Assembly (NCBI RefSeq): GCF_003144325.1
Contig: NZ_PENS01000008.1
Location: forward strand, 178,536 to 242,535
Direction of reading: 5' to 3'
DNA length: 64,000 nt
DNA from: Proteus terrae
GTDB lineage: Bacteria > Pseudomonadota > Gammaproteobacteria > Enterobacterales > Enterobacteriaceae
The notes under the pieces are model-generated. The model was not told the DNA's origin and ran no database searches. It was given only the letters and a program-made list of their open reading frames with translations. Both the position numbers and the translations under genes were made by a program. Shown here piece by piece: positions 26,025 through 35,312 of the stretch (position 1 is the stretch's first letter; every line of letters starts with the position of its first letter).

Positions 26025-27212
26025 GTGACACCGAACGTACCCAATACATTACGGCAAATGAATGCCTCGCTTGTATTAAATGTCATTCGTCATCAAGGTC
26101 CTTTGTCACGGGCTCAGATAGCCAAAATTAGCGGAATTACAAAAGCGACGGTGTCTGAAATTATTAACGATCTCCTTGAAGAAAAAATCGTTTATGAGAG
26201 CGGTGTCAGTTCACCAGCAGGACAAGGCAGAAAAGGTATTTTAGTTAACTTCGATCCTCAACACAGTTTAGGTGTCAGTATTGACTTAGGTGGAACCAAA
26301 ATCGCTTATGCGGTTTTTAACTTAGATGCTGAATTGTTGTATGAATATCAAGAGCCTACCTTTGACACTGTCGATCGTGATTACTTTATTACGCAATTTG
26401 CACAAAGTATTGAAAATGTGATCGAGAAAAGCGGTGTAGACCGTCAGAAGATCAATGTTATCGGTGTCGCCACACCAGGGATCATCGATATCAAAAATGG
26501 TGTTGTCCTAGAAGGCTCCCCTAACTTACCTCAGTGGGATAATTTACCTCTAGCACAACAGCTTACAGAAAAACTCAATGTACCCGTTGTACTCGAAAAT
26601 GATATTCGTGCAGCACTTGTCGGTGAAATGTGGAAAGGCCGTTGCCGTCATACACACAGTTGTGCGCTGATTGGGATCGGCACAGGGTTAGGCTCCGCTT
26701 TGCTAATGGATGGAAAAGTTATCCGTGGCGCAAACAATGCAGCTGGTGAAATCGGCTATATGATGTTTGCTCGTGACCATCTCTTTCGCAATTGGCGTAA
26801 TAAAGGATGCTTTGAGAGTTTCTGCTCTGGCTCAGGTTTAAGTGAGCGAGTGGCAAACTTACGAGGGGAAAATCTTAGTGCAATTGAGATTATTCAAGCC
26901 TCACAACAAGGTGATCCGCTTGCTCAATCCTTAGTTGAAGAAATGGCTGATTATCTTGCTATCGGCATTATGAATTTAGTCGCCATTGCAAATTTGGAAA
27001 AAGTGGTATTAACAGGCGGGATCACCCGCTCTGCTGACACCTTTTTACCGCGTGTTCAGGCAAATCTAGATAGACATTTATTTGCTAACACCAAAGTGAA
27101 TATCGAGCTTTCTGAATTATGGGAAAAAGGCCCGCTTTATGGCATTGCTATTCTCGCCTTAGCCACGGTTTATCCATCAATTCAATTTATGCCCGAGATC
27201 CAATTGAGATAA
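26025..27212 (+). CDS. ROK family transcriptional regulator (NagC/Mlc/XylR type)
   Basis: The start is GTG 26025, with GGAG 9 nt upstream; an earlier in-frame TTG (25998) overlaps the putative operator. The 395-residue product has an N-terminal winged helix (LSRAQIAKISGITKATVSEII) and a ROK kinase-like domain starting SIDLGGTKIAYAVF. Further motifs are GVATPGIID, ENDIRAALVGE and GIGTGLGS. The usual ROK zinc motif is altered (RNKGCFESFCSGSGL keeps two cysteines). Such proteins sense a sugar or sugar phosphate and repress catabolic genes. It precedes a TIM-barrel hydrolase-like gene by 39 bp and an MFS transporter, so it probably controls a carbohydrate operon of unknown substrate. Confidence 0.88.
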   Translation: MTPNVPNTLRQMNASLVLNVIRHQGPLSRAQIAKISGITKATVSEIINDLLEEKIVYESGVSSPAGQGRKGILVNFDPQHSLGVSIDLGGTKIAYAVFNLDAELLYEYQEPTFDTVDRDYFITQFAQSIENVIEKSGVDRQKINVIGVATPGIIDIKNGVVLEGSPNLPQWDNLPLAQQLTEKLNVPVVLENDIRAALVGEMWKGRCRHTHSCALIGIGTGLGSALLMDGKVIRGANNAAGEIGYMMFARDHLFRNWRNKGCFESFCSGSGLSERVANLRGENLSAIEIIQASQQGDPLAQSLVEEMADYLAIGIMNLVAIANLEKVVLTGGITRSADTFLPRVQANLDRHLFANTKVNIELSELWEKGPLYGIAILALATVYPSIQFMPEIQLR

Positions 27213-27251
27213 CCCTAATAAAAAAGTCTTTAAACGAGATGGGAGCAACTC

Positions 27252-28553
27252 ATGGCAGGAATACATCTTCACCCACATGATATTTTAGATGAAGGCATGC
27301 CCGCTATTCTTCAACGCCTTGACGGTATGAAGCATGTTGAGCATTTATTTGTCGAAATTAATACGATTTTTGAACGTAACCCTTACCCTGTTGGCGATCT
27401 ACCTCATAACCCTATTCATAGTGTAGTTATGGGAACAGGTACACTACATATCAATACTCATACTGATTTTCCTCGTCTGAGCCAACGGGTCGATCCCACT
27501 ATTTTAGCGGGTGCAGATCCACTAATGACGATAAAAAAAGCCACCGATGGTGGAAAATATAAAGTCATTCCATGGGCAAATATTCTGAATGGCGATTTTA
27601 TTGGTAATGTAGAAAACAATCAGGTTGTCGATTTTAAAGGCCGTCCACAAGAACATTGGCTCTGCCCTAATGCTCCTGATGTTGCTCAATTATGGCAAAA
27701 GACATTCACAGCATTAAAACAAAACTACGGTTATGACACCTTTTTAATTGACCGCATTCGTTTCCCTGATTGGGCAGGTAAAGAAGTCAATCCAGCGGGA
27801 TTATTTACCTGTTTTTGCCCTCACTGTGAAAAGAAAATGGCGCAACAAGGCTTACCCGTTAATGAAATCAAGCATCGCCTTGCGGCTTTAGCGGATTCAT
27901 TAAAACAAGGGGATTTTGAAGCACCTGCTACCGCATTAAAAGAAGAGCCTCTGTTAAAAGCATGGCAGCTATTTCGCCAACAAAGTGTGACTCAGTTGGT
28001 TGAGAAATTACTGTCTGATGCCAAACAAACGGCAGGTGGAATTACGCTATGGCTCGATTTGTGGCCACCTACTTACAGTTGGATCTTAGGTCAGAACTAT
28101 CATGAATTAACGCGTTATTCATCAACACTTAAACATTTCCCTTATCACAAATTAGGGGGTGGTGCGGATGTTCAAGGATTAATTAATCATTTTGCTCATG
28201 ATAGTGAAAGCCAAGAGCGCGCATTTACTGCGTTTAAACGCTTATTTGAATTACCTTATGATATTTCATATGAAACCTTTAAACAGCAAGGTTTCCCTAT
28301 TCACTTTGTTGCAGAACAAAATAATAAAGTTCGCCAACTTTCACAGCCAAATACCTTTATTTATAGCGGTATTCAAATGTGGAATTTACCTGCCTCTCAA
28401 TTAATTGAAGCCGTTATTGCCGCAGAAGAGAGTGCTTGTGATGACTTACTTTATTATTGCTATGGATGGGCGACTCAAGAATTATTTGATGCGATTGGTG
28501 AACACAATACACCTAATAATAACACTTATAACAACAACACAATTAAAGAATAA
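27252..28553 (+). CDS. Putative TIM-barrel glycoside hydrolase-like protein, cytoplasmic
   Basis: This 433-residue protein has no signal peptide. I do not recognise a named enzyme. The order of motifs resembles hypothetical TIM-barrel glycosyl hydrolase families: an early His-rich strand (GIHLHPHD), VEINTIFERNPYP, KVIPWANILNGDF, then HWLCPNAPDVAQLWQ, FLIDRIRFPDW, and FTCFCPHCEKKM (three cysteines that could bind metal), WLDLWPPTYSW and a late ISYETFK. A carboxylate in LIDRIRFPD or VEIN could be catalytic. It sits between a ROK regulator and an MFS permease (27 bp upstream of it). I infer intracellular cleavage of an imported glycoside. The Asn-rich tail (NTPNNNTYNNNT) is unusual. Confidence 0.6.
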   Translation: MAGIHLHPHDILDEGMPAILQRLDGMKHVEHLFVEINTIFERNPYPVGDLPHNPIHSVVMGTGTLHINTHTDFPRLSQRVDPTILAGADPLMTIKKATDGGKYKVIPWANILNGDFIGNVENNQVVDFKGRPQEHWLCPNAPDVAQLWQKTFTALKQNYGYDTFLIDRIRFPDWAGKEVNPAGLFTCFCPHCEKKMAQQGLPVNEIKHRLAALADSLKQGDFEAPATALKEEPLLKAWQLFRQQSVTQLVEKLLSDAKQTAGGITLWLDLWPPTYSWILGQNYHELTRYSSTLKHFPYHKLGGGADVQGLINHFAHDSESQERAFTAFKRLFELPYDISYETFKQQGFPIHFVAEQNNKVRQLSQPNTFIYSGIQMWNLPASQLIEAVIAAEESACDDLLYYCYGWATQELFDAIGEHNTPNNNTYNNNTIKE

Positions 28554-28580
28554 TACACCGCGGAAAATCAGGATCAAATT

Positions 28581-29741
28581 ATGGCTAAACAACAAAAATG
28601 GAAAGTCTTTTTCCTTCTGTTTGTCACGATGTTTTTACTCGGTGGCATTCAAAATACAAAAGGGCTGATCCTAGAACAAGTTCAACATGATATTTCATTA
28701 AATATGAGCCAAGTAGGTTCATTAATTACCTTTTTCCAAATCGGCTTTTTAGTCGCCAGTTTATTAACGGGCTATTTTACCGATAAAAAAGGGTTAAAAG
28801 TCATGATGTTTATTGGCTCATTAATGATGGCTGTTGGTTTAACAGGAACCAGCCTTGCTTTCAATGTGATGCTATTTTTTGGCTTTTATCTGGTCATTGG
28901 TTTAGGGATTGGCTCAATGCTTGTCTCTATCGTTACTGTTATTCCAACTTTCTATAAAGAGAAAGCAGGAATGATGTTTAACGTCTCTAACGCCATGTTT
29001 GGTGTGGGGATGATTGTTACACCTCTTATTTTACAATATTTATTCTCACACTCTATTTCATGGCGTACCTTTTATGTTGGTGTTGCCGTTATTGTTGCTG
29101 TAATTATTTTAGTATTAAGTACGTTAAAAATAGAAAGTAGCGCACAAGTCGATATGAAATTCAGTGACTTTTTAGAGTTGCTGACACAAAAATCACTGTT
29201 GCTGGTTATTTTATTTATCACTTTATATGTGGCAGCCGAAGCCGCGTTCTTAAACTTCTTCCCTATTTTCTATACCTCTATGGATATTGGGAATATGAGT
29301 AATGCACAAAAAGCAGAAACCGCCGCTTATGTTATTTCTAGTTTTGCATTCTTATTTACTATCGGTCGTTTTATTGGTGGCTTTATTAACCTTGCACTGG
29401 GTGATCGTAAAACATTGATTTTATTCTCACTGTTCTCGCTTATTGCCATTATTGTTAGCCGTATCTTTGTGCAAGATGTTGTTTATCTATTTATGGTATT
29501 TGGTTTTGCATTATCTGTGCTATTTCCAACAGCCGCAGCGGTTGCCACAAAATTAACTAGCAAAAGTGGCTCGGTGATGGGACTTATTTATGTAGCTTCA
29601 GGATTGGGCGGTGCGTTAGCAGGTTCATTAATCGGTCAGGTTTCAGAAAGCTATAATGTTTCTGTTGGCTTTAACCTAATTATCATATTCGTCGCCCTCT
29701 TCTTTATCATTTCTCTGTTTATTAGAGAACAAAAACAATAA
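28581..29741 (+). CDS. MFS transporter, sugar-type
   Basis: This 386-residue protein has about 12 transmembrane spans. It has the MFS loop motif GYFTDKKGLKVMM between spans 2 and 3, and GRFIGGFINLALGDRK at the equivalent position in the second half. It lacks long soluble domains. As last gene of ROK regulator / TIM-barrel protein / permease, it is probably the importer of that operon's substrate. The substrate cannot be read from sequence. It begins 27 bp after the upstream stop, and a strong terminator follows. Confidence 0.88.
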   Translation: MAKQQKWKVFFLLFVTMFLLGGIQNTKGLILEQVQHDISLNMSQVGSLITFFQIGFLVASLLTGYFTDKKGLKVMMFIGSLMMAVGLTGTSLAFNVMLFFGFYLVIGLGIGSMLVSIVTVIPTFYKEKAGMMFNVSNAMFGVGMIVTPLILQYLFSHSISWRTFYVGVAVIVAVIILVLSTLKIESSAQVDMKFSDFLELLTQKSLLLVILFITLYVAAEAAFLNFFPIFYTSMDIGNMSNAQKAETAAYVISSFAFLFTIGRFIGGFINLALGDRKTLILFSLFSLIAIIVSRIFVQDVVYLFMVFGFALSVLFPTAAAVATKLTSKSGSVMGLIYVASGLGGALAGSLIGQVSESYNVSVGFNLIIIFVALFFIISLFIREQKQ

Positions 29742-29768
29742 CAACGACGTATTATGCCTCTGAAATTC

Positions 29769-29793
29769 CCCCCTCTTTATGAGGGGGTTTTTA
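29769..29793 (+). terminator. Rho-independent terminator of the ROK/hydrolase/MFS operon
   Basis: CCCCCTC-TTTAT-GAGGGGG followed by TTTTTA, 28 bp after the permease stop. Confidence 0.92.
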
Positions 29794-29900
29794 TTTCTAT
29801 TCCCCTATCTTCGTAATCTATTTTCTCTTTTATTCTGTTGATTTTTTCACCATTGCCCTAATAATAGTATTTATATTCACTGTTAAAATAGGAGAATATA

Positions 29901-30167
29901 ATGGCAAGTGGATGGGCTAATGATAGTGCAGTTCAAGAGCAAATAGATGCCACCATTGATGATGCAATTGCAAGAGCTCGCAATCAAATGGCACAAGGTA
30001 AAAGTGCAGAGTTTTGTGATGAATGTGGTAAGCCAATCTCTCCAGCTCGGCAAAAAGCCGTTCCTGGTGTACGTTATTGTTTAAATTGCCAAGAAGCGTT
30101 CGATAAAAAGAATAATGCGTTTAGTGGGTATAATCGTCGTGGTAGTAAAGATAGCCAACTCAGATAA
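29901..30167 (+). CDS. ybiI: DksA/TraR-type C4 zinc finger protein YbiI
   Basis: This 88-residue protein is the length of E. coli YbiI. It has a short helical N-terminus (VQEQIDATIDDAIARARNQM) and a C4 zinc finger, FCDECGKPISPARQKAVPG...YCLNCQ, of the DksA/TraR family. DksA relatives bind the RNA polymerase secondary channel. YbiI lacks the long coiled coil with acidic tip, so it may not act that way. It is a single gene with a ribosome site (AGGAG) 8 nt upstream, and is convergent with the decarboxylase gene. Confidence 0.9.
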   Translation: MASGWANDSAVQEQIDATIDDAIARARNQMAQGKSAEFCDECGKPISPARQKAVPGVRYCLNCQEAFDKKNNAFSGYNRRGSKDSQLR

Positions 30168-30191
30168 TCTGCAACTATTATCCTGTAAAAC

Positions 30192-30243
30192 AAAAACTGT
30201 ACCTTAATATGAGTTTTCTCTATTAAAGTACAGTTTGTTTTAT
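30192..30243. terminator. Bidirectional terminator between ybiI and the decarboxylase gene
   Basis: A long stem: AAACTGTACCTTAAT pairs with ATTAAAGTACAGTTT across a 13-base loop (one bulge), followed by GTTTTATTT. It has A-rich sequence on the left side for the minus strand. Confidence 0.8.
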
Positions 30244-30263
30244 TTAATCAGACAATAATTTGA

Positions 30264-32012
30264 TTAAATTTTTGCCACTTTCTTCGAACTCAGATCTTGA
30301 CTCATCTCAGTTAAAATCTTCATAAAATTATCAATATGCGTACGTTCAGTATTTGGGTTCATAAATACTGCTTTTTCACCCGGAAGATAAACATAACGGT
30401 TATTTTTCGCATATTTAGAGCAGGCAATAGAATCCACCCAGTTAGTAAACAACCCTTCTCTACCACGCTGTAAGAAAAGTTTTCTATGCCACTGTGTGTT
30501 ATGAACCATAAAGTCATACGCTTCTTTATCAGTAGAACATGTCAGTTCTAAATCAAAAGCAACGTTAGGATCTTTTACTAAATTAGGATCATACAGTTTA
30601 AAACCAACACTTGGCCCTTGGTTTTGAGGAACGATAACTTTTGCGTTACCCATCTCTAATAGTTGGTGGCGCATGTAGTTCGCGTTTTGTAGGCAGTGAG
30701 CAATAATGGTTTGATACCCCTCAATTCCCATATAATGCATTGCAGAATAAGCGCCAAAAATACCCACACCACTACGTGTACATTCAATAGTAGATTGTAA
30801 GTGAGTCTGCCCTTCTAACTCATGCTCAAAATAGGTGAAGTTTTCAGGATCGTTTTCCAGTGCCACGAAGTCGTTACCGTTTTTCACCAGCACTAAACTT
30901 GAGGTGTAAGGAACATAGCCCCATTTATGGAAGTCGATAGTGATAGAGTCGGCATATTTCAGATGTTTAAATTTCTCAACATTTTGGCGTAAACCTTCTA
31001 AAGTGACATCGTTAATTGCCAGTGGATTACTGCTGAAGTCATATTCTAAGAAGAAGATAATCGGCCAACCCACTGCGGCATCTACGTGTACATGTGGCTT
31101 AACAGGGATCTCGAATTCTTCACATAAACGGTCACGTAACTCACAAACACCTTTCACATCATCGACACCAAAGGTATCTGTTGTTCCGGTAGTTAACATG
31201 ATCGTTGGCACTTTGCACTTAACAGTAAAGCACGCTCTTAGTTCACGTTCTAAGTGTTCTAAATTAATGGTGTTATCTTCAGAGACTTTAATGCGGATGG
31301 TTTTGTTATCAACATCAACACCTAACAGAGCAAGGTTAGTCATATTTGAGTAGTGACCACCTTGAGAGTTAATGATGCGATAATCTTGATCTGCTGCCAT
31401 ACCTAAATGTTTAGAATTAGGCATAGATTTGCGTAAACCAAATAGATAACCATATAAGTTACACATAGTGCCACCTTGAGTGAACACACCAGATGCAACT
31501 TCAGGATCGTAACCAACCAATTTAGCGACTTTTTTGATTGTCACTTTTTCTAACGCATCAGCGACACCTGAATATTCACAATACACCATGTTAGGGTTGC
31601 CCATTAACCCTAACATTGAACCATAAACACCGGGATCACTTGGCATTGCAATAACGTTTTCAACCGCTAATGGGTTTTCCCAGTTTTTACACAGTGTTGA
31701 AACTAACATAAGTAGCTCATTAGGATCATTTTCTGGGTAATTAATGTTTTGCTGGATTTGTGTATCCGCCATTAAACGATCGAATAGCTGTTGCCCATTT
31801 GAGTAACGCCGTAATTGGTCATTATCATTAGTTGTTGTTTTTCTAAACTGTGTAATCGATTGGATTGTTTTATCCTGAAATATCGGCCAATACTTCGGAT
31901 CTCGGCTGAAAAAGTGAGCAATAACGTCGTGGTATTTCTTCTCAAATTCCGCATTCAGAATGTTAGCAGAAGATAGACCTAATAAATCTTGATTTTTCAC
32001 TATATTCTCCAA
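30264..32012 (-). CDS. Group II PLP-dependent amino acid decarboxylase
   Basis: This 582-residue enzyme of the glutamate/aromatic-type decarboxylase fold removes CO2 from an amino acid to give an amine. Visible PLP features are HVHVDAAVGWP (Asp311 contacts the pyridine N), ITIDFHKWGYVPY (Lys363 forms the Schiff base), the Gly-rich FTQGGTMCNLYG, and SQGGHYSNM. The substrate is not evident. The large size and HKWGY box differ from GadB and from aromatic decarboxylases. A neutral or branched-chain amino acid is possible, since Proteus vulgaris was classically described with a valine/leucine decarboxylase. No amino acid/amine antiporter gene is next to it. A long AT-rich region lies upstream. Confidence 0.85.
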   Translation of the reverse strand: MENIVKNQDLLGLSSANILNAEFEKKYHDVIAHFFSRDPKYWPIFQDKTIQSITQFRKTTTNDNDQLRRYSNGQQLFDRLMADTQIQQNINYPENDPNELLMLVSTLCKNWENPLAVENVIAMPSDPGVYGSMLGLMGNPNMVYCEYSGVADALEKVTIKKVAKLVGYDPEVASGVFTQGGTMCNLYGYLFGLRKSMPNSKHLGMAADQDYRIINSQGGHYSNMTNLALLGVDVDNKTIRIKVSEDNTINLEHLERELRACFTVKCKVPTIMLTTGTTDTFGVDDVKGVCELRDRLCEEFEIPVKPHVHVDAAVGWPIIFFLEYDFSSNPLAINDVTLEGLRQNVEKFKHLKYADSITIDFHKWGYVPYTSSLVLVKNGNDFVALENDPENFTYFEHELEGQTHLQSTIECTRSGVGIFGAYSAMHYMGIEGYQTIIAHCLQNANYMRHQLLEMGNAKVIVPQNQGPSVGFKLYDPNLVKDPNVAFDLELTCSTDKEAYDFMVHNTQWHRKLFLQRGREGLFTNWVDSIACSKYAKNNRYVYLPGEKAVFMNPNTERTHIDNFMKILTEMSQDLSSKKVAKI

Positions 32013-32693
32013 ATAGAAACCGACAAAAATTTAAATTGATTGCATAGCAATACTATACATTTTCTAATTAAATTAGTTAGTGCTTCATGCGATCACATAA
32101 GTTCTGTTGGCAACCACATAAAACAAAATATATTATTTAATATCAATACAATAGAAATCTTCGGAAAGTTAAATTTACAGATGTTATTATTTCATTTATA
32201 TGCTTATGTGACTGACATCACAGTGAAAATAATGCCATAAACAAAAATAATCACCTGCAATACTATTAACTATTTGAAATATAATCAAAATATAATAATA
32301 ACATGCTAACCAACTGATATTACTTAATTCTTAATTTAATTAATTGAATTAATCTGTTATTTCCACAATTGGTACAGCAAAAATTACATTTAATTTAATT
32401 ACAACGAATAAAATCGAACGAAAACACTACTATATTTTTCATAATCAGCAAATTAATTCTAATTTTAACCATAATTAGGTACAAAATATGGGTTAAGACT
32501 AAGTTCATAGATAGCGCTCAGTAAAAATATAAACAAAGAAATTATCACAGTTGATTATTCTAGTAATAATGTAAATATTGGTTAAAATGAAAATTAGTAA
32601 CCTAACTAAATAATCAGAATATTTACTCTACATATTTTGTGTTCTTTGCCGATACTTAAGGTAATAGAGTAGGTAATTAAAGGAGAATACAAT
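32013..32693. other. 681-bp AT-rich intergenic region between divergent genes
   Basis: It separates the decarboxylase and the small secreted protein gene. No credible open frame or RNA gene was found. The sequence is dominated by A/T tracts (for example 32270-32345), typical of H-NS-silenced promoters in accessory DNA. An AAGGAGA ribosome site stands just before the gene at 32694. Confidence 0.45.
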
Positions 32694-33143
32694 ATGAAAA
32701 CGCATATCACTATTGCTGCTGTATTCGTATTATTATCCGCAAATATCCATGCTGAAGAATTTACCTGCCAACTTGAAAATGGTAAGTATGTCAGCGTGTT
32801 CGTTGAACATGGAAAGCCACCTGTTTATCGTTATGGCACACTTGCTAAAACAGAGATAACACTACCAGTGCCTCAACAGCCCAATAATAATGTCTTTTAT
32901 GGGCATCAGATGTTTGTTGCAGGGGCATCGACCTATGTTCGTTTTAAGAATGGAAACTATAGCTACGTCGTTTATGACGGCGAAGGGAGAGGTTGGAATT
33001 TTAACGGCATTATTGTTTATAAAGACAATAACATTATCAGTAAGAAAGAGTGTAAAGAGCCATTATCACCAAGTTTGGATAATATCAAAAATTATGCCAT
33101 CAAAATGGATCCTTACTTAGAAACGTATATTTATGCTCCCTAG
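32694..33143 (+). CDS. Small secreted protein of unknown function
   Basis: This 149-residue protein has a clear signal peptide (1-20, ending IHA), so it is periplasmic or secreted. The body carries two cysteines (FTCQLENGKY and ISKKECKEP) that probably form a disulfide. It has several aromatic-rich beta-strand segments (YVRFKNGNYSYVVYDGEGRG). Similar exported proteins starting EFxCxLExGK are common in enterics, but I know no function. It has a strong AGGAGA ribosome site, a long AT-rich promoter region and its own terminator, so it is a single-gene unit. Confidence 0.7.
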   Translation: MKTHITIAAVFVLLSANIHAEEFTCQLENGKYVSVFVEHGKPPVYRYGTLAKTEITLPVPQQPNNNVFYGHQMFVAGASTYVRFKNGNYSYVVYDGEGRGWNFNGIIVYKDNNIISKKECKEPLSPSLDNIKNYAIKMDPYLETYIYAP

Positions 33144-33167
33144 TTTCTAGCTTTATTAATTAGACAT

Positions 33168-33197
33168 AAAAAACCCAATTTAAAAATTGGGTTTTTT
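33168..33197. terminator. Bidirectional terminator between the secreted protein gene and deoD
   Basis: AAAAAACCCAATTT and AAATTGGGTTTTTT form a perfect stem with A and T runs on both sides, so it can end transcription in both directions. Confidence 0.9.
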
Positions 33198-33225
33198 ATT
33201 ATTTTTAAGCAACGAAATGTATTGA

Positions 33226-33942
33226 TTAGTCTTCTAGTAACAGAACAGATTCTAATGCAATTTCAATCATTTCATTAAAGGTAGTTTGACGCTCTTCTGC
33301 TGTGGTCTGTGTACCTTTTTTGATGTGGTCAGATACAGTACAGATAGTCAGTGCTTTTGCGCCGTATTCAGCTGCAACACCGTAGATACCTGCTGCTTCC
33401 ATTTCAACACCTAGGATGCCGTATTTTTCCATTACATCAAACATTTCTGGATCTGGAGAGTAGAACAGATCAGCAGAGAAGATATTACCAACGCGAACTT
33501 TAATATCTTTCGCTTTTGCTGCATCAACAGCATTTTGAACTAATTGGTAATCCGCGATAGCAGCGAAGTCTTGGTCTTTGAAACGCAGACGGTTAACTTT
33601 AGAGTCAGTACATGCGCCCATACCGATAACAACATCACGCAGTTCAACATCAGGTAATACTGCACCACATGAACCAACACGGATGATAACTTTCACGCCG
33701 AAATCTGTAATTAATTCTTTTGCGTAAATTGAGCAGGAAGGAATACCCATGCCGTGGCCCATTACAGAAACTTTACGGCCTTTATACGTACCTGTAAAAC
33801 CTAACATACCACGAACATTATTTACCTGACGCACGTCTTGTAAAAAAGTTTCAGCGATGTATTTAGCACGAAGCGGGTCGCCCGGCATTAAAACGACATC
33901 AGCAAAATCGCCCATTTCTGCGTTAATATGAGGGGTAGCCAT
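33226..33942 (-). CDS. deoD: Purine nucleoside phosphorylase DeoD
   Basis: This 238-residue hexameric-type PNP (E. coli 239) splits purine (deoxy)nucleosides with phosphate to the base and (deoxy)ribose 1-phosphate. Motifs include [55 protein letters not shown] and the catalytic Asp in TVSDHI. It is last of the operon deoC-deoA-deoB-deoD, and feeds deoxyribose 1-phosphate to DeoB. Confidence 0.97.
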   Translation of the reverse strand: MATPHINAEMGDFADVVLMPGDPLRAKYIAETFLQDVRQVNNVRGMLGFTGTYKGRKVSVMGHGMGIPSCSIYAKELITDFGVKVIIRVGSCGAVLPDVELRDVVIGMGACTDSKVNRLRFKDQDFAAIADYQLVQNAVDAAKAKDIKVRVGNIFSADLFYSPDPEMFDVMEKYGILGVEMEAAGIYGVAAEYGAKALTICTVSDHIKKGTQTTAEERQTTFNEMIEIALESVLLLED

Positions 33943-33983
33943 AATTCTTCCTTTTAATTTATCTTTTTACTATTTAAATATAA

Positions 33984-34013
33984 TTCGGTAGGCATATTGC
34001 TATACCTACCGAA
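33984..34013 (-). other. Intercistronic hairpin between deoB and deoD
   Basis: TTCGGTAGG-N12-CCTACCGAA with no following T run on the minus strand. It probably stabilises or modulates the deoD part of the transcript; it is not a terminator. Confidence 0.6.
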
Positions 34014-34019
34014 GTAAAA

Positions 34020-35246
34020 TTAAAACATTGCCTTACCATAATCGACTGGAGATAAACCGAAGTATTTAACAACAGTTTGGCCGATATCAGCGAAGGTTTC
34101 ACGATGACCTAATGAACCTGGTTTAACTTTTGGACCATAAACAAGAACTGGGATGTGCTCACGAGTATGATCAGAACCTGGCCAAGTTGGGTCACAACCG
34201 TGGTCTGCTGTTAAGATAAGAATGTCATCTTCTTTTACCAGTTCCATTAATTCTGGTAAACGACGGTCGAATAACTCAAGTGCTTCACCGTAACCTACAG
34301 CATCACGACGGTGGCCGTAAGAGGAGTCAAAGTCAACAAAGTTGGTGAATACAATTGTGTTGTCGCCCGCGAGTTTCATTTCTTCAAGTGTCGCATCAAA
34401 CAGAGCATTAATACCCGTCGCTTTCACTTTTTTCGTGATACCTACGTTTGCATAGATGTCAGCAATTTTACCGATAGAAACAACGTGGCCTTGTTTTTCA
34501 TCAACCAGTTTTTTCAACATAGTTGGTGCAGGTGGCTCAACCGCTAGATCATGACGGTTACCTGTACGAGCGAAGTTACCCGGTTTATCGCCGATAAATG
34601 GACGCGCAATAACACGACCAATGTTGTAATCGCCTTTGTTTAGTTCATCACGAGCAATTTCACACAGCTCATATAATTCATCTAAACCGTAAGTTTCTTC
34701 ATGACATGCAATTTGGAATACAGAGTCAGCAGAGGTATAGAAAATCGGCTTACCGGTTTTCATATGCTCTTCACCCAGTTCATCCAAAATGACTGTACCA
34801 GATGCGTGGCAGTTACCTAAATAACCTGGTAATTTTGCACGTTTAACGATGTTTTCTAACAGTTCTTGTGGGAATGAATTTTTCAGTTCTTTGAAGTATC
34901 CCCAATCAAACAGAACAGGAACACCTGCGATTTCCCAGTGGCCTGACGGAGTATCTTTACCAGAAGAGATTTCACTCGCGTAGCCATAAGCTCCGATAAT
35001 ATCTGCGTCTTTATCTAAACCAATAGGGAATTTACCTGTTGATTCTTCCGCAGCTTTACCTAAACCTAAACGGCAAAGATTAGGTAAATGAAGAGGACCT
35101 TTACGACCTTCTCTATCTGCTTTACCGTCAGCAAACGCTTGTGCGATGTGCCCTAAAGTGTCTGAACCTTGGTCACCGAATTTCTCCGCATCACCGGCAG
35201 CACCGATACCGAAGGAATCTAATACCATGATATGTACACGTTTCAT
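34020..35246 (-). CDS. deoB: Phosphopentomutase DeoB
   Basis: The ATG at 35246 follows CAGGAGAGAG and gives 408 residues (E. coli 407); the longer frame to 35291 is not needed. It converts (deoxy)ribose 1-phosphate to the 5-phosphate. It belongs to the alkaline-phosphatase superfamily with two Mn ions: motifs VLDSFGIGA (first Asp), [11 protein letters not shown] (active-site Thr), [34 protein letters not shown]. It lies 66 bp after deoA. Confidence 0.97.
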   Translation of the reverse strand: MKRVHIMVLDSFGIGAAGDAEKFGDQGSDTLGHIAQAFADGKADREGRKGPLHLPNLCRLGLGKAAEESTGKFPIGLDKDADIIGAYGYASEISSGKDTPSGHWEIAGVPVLFDWGYFKELKNSFPQELLENIVKRAKLPGYLGNCHASGTVILDELGEEHMKTGKPIFYTSADSVFQIACHEETYGLDELYELCEIARDELNKGDYNIGRVIARPFIGDKPGNFARTGNRHDLAVEPPAPTMLKKLVDEKQGHVVSIGKIADIYANVGITKKVKATGINALFDATLEEMKLAGDNTIVFTNFVDFDSSYGHRRDAVGYGEALELFDRRLPELMELVKEDDILILTADHGCDPTWPGSDHTREHIPVLVYGPKVKPGSLGHRETFADIGQTVVKYFGLSPVDYGKAMF

Positions 35247-35312
35247 AATTCTCTCTCCTGTGTCATTCTCCGTAGACCACGGATATGTCACTTATAAATC
35301 GTAATTGAGTTC

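Noticed and set aside
32040..32240. 66-codon frame upstream of the decarboxylase
   Set aside because: No ribosome site, AT-tract driven, no domain features.
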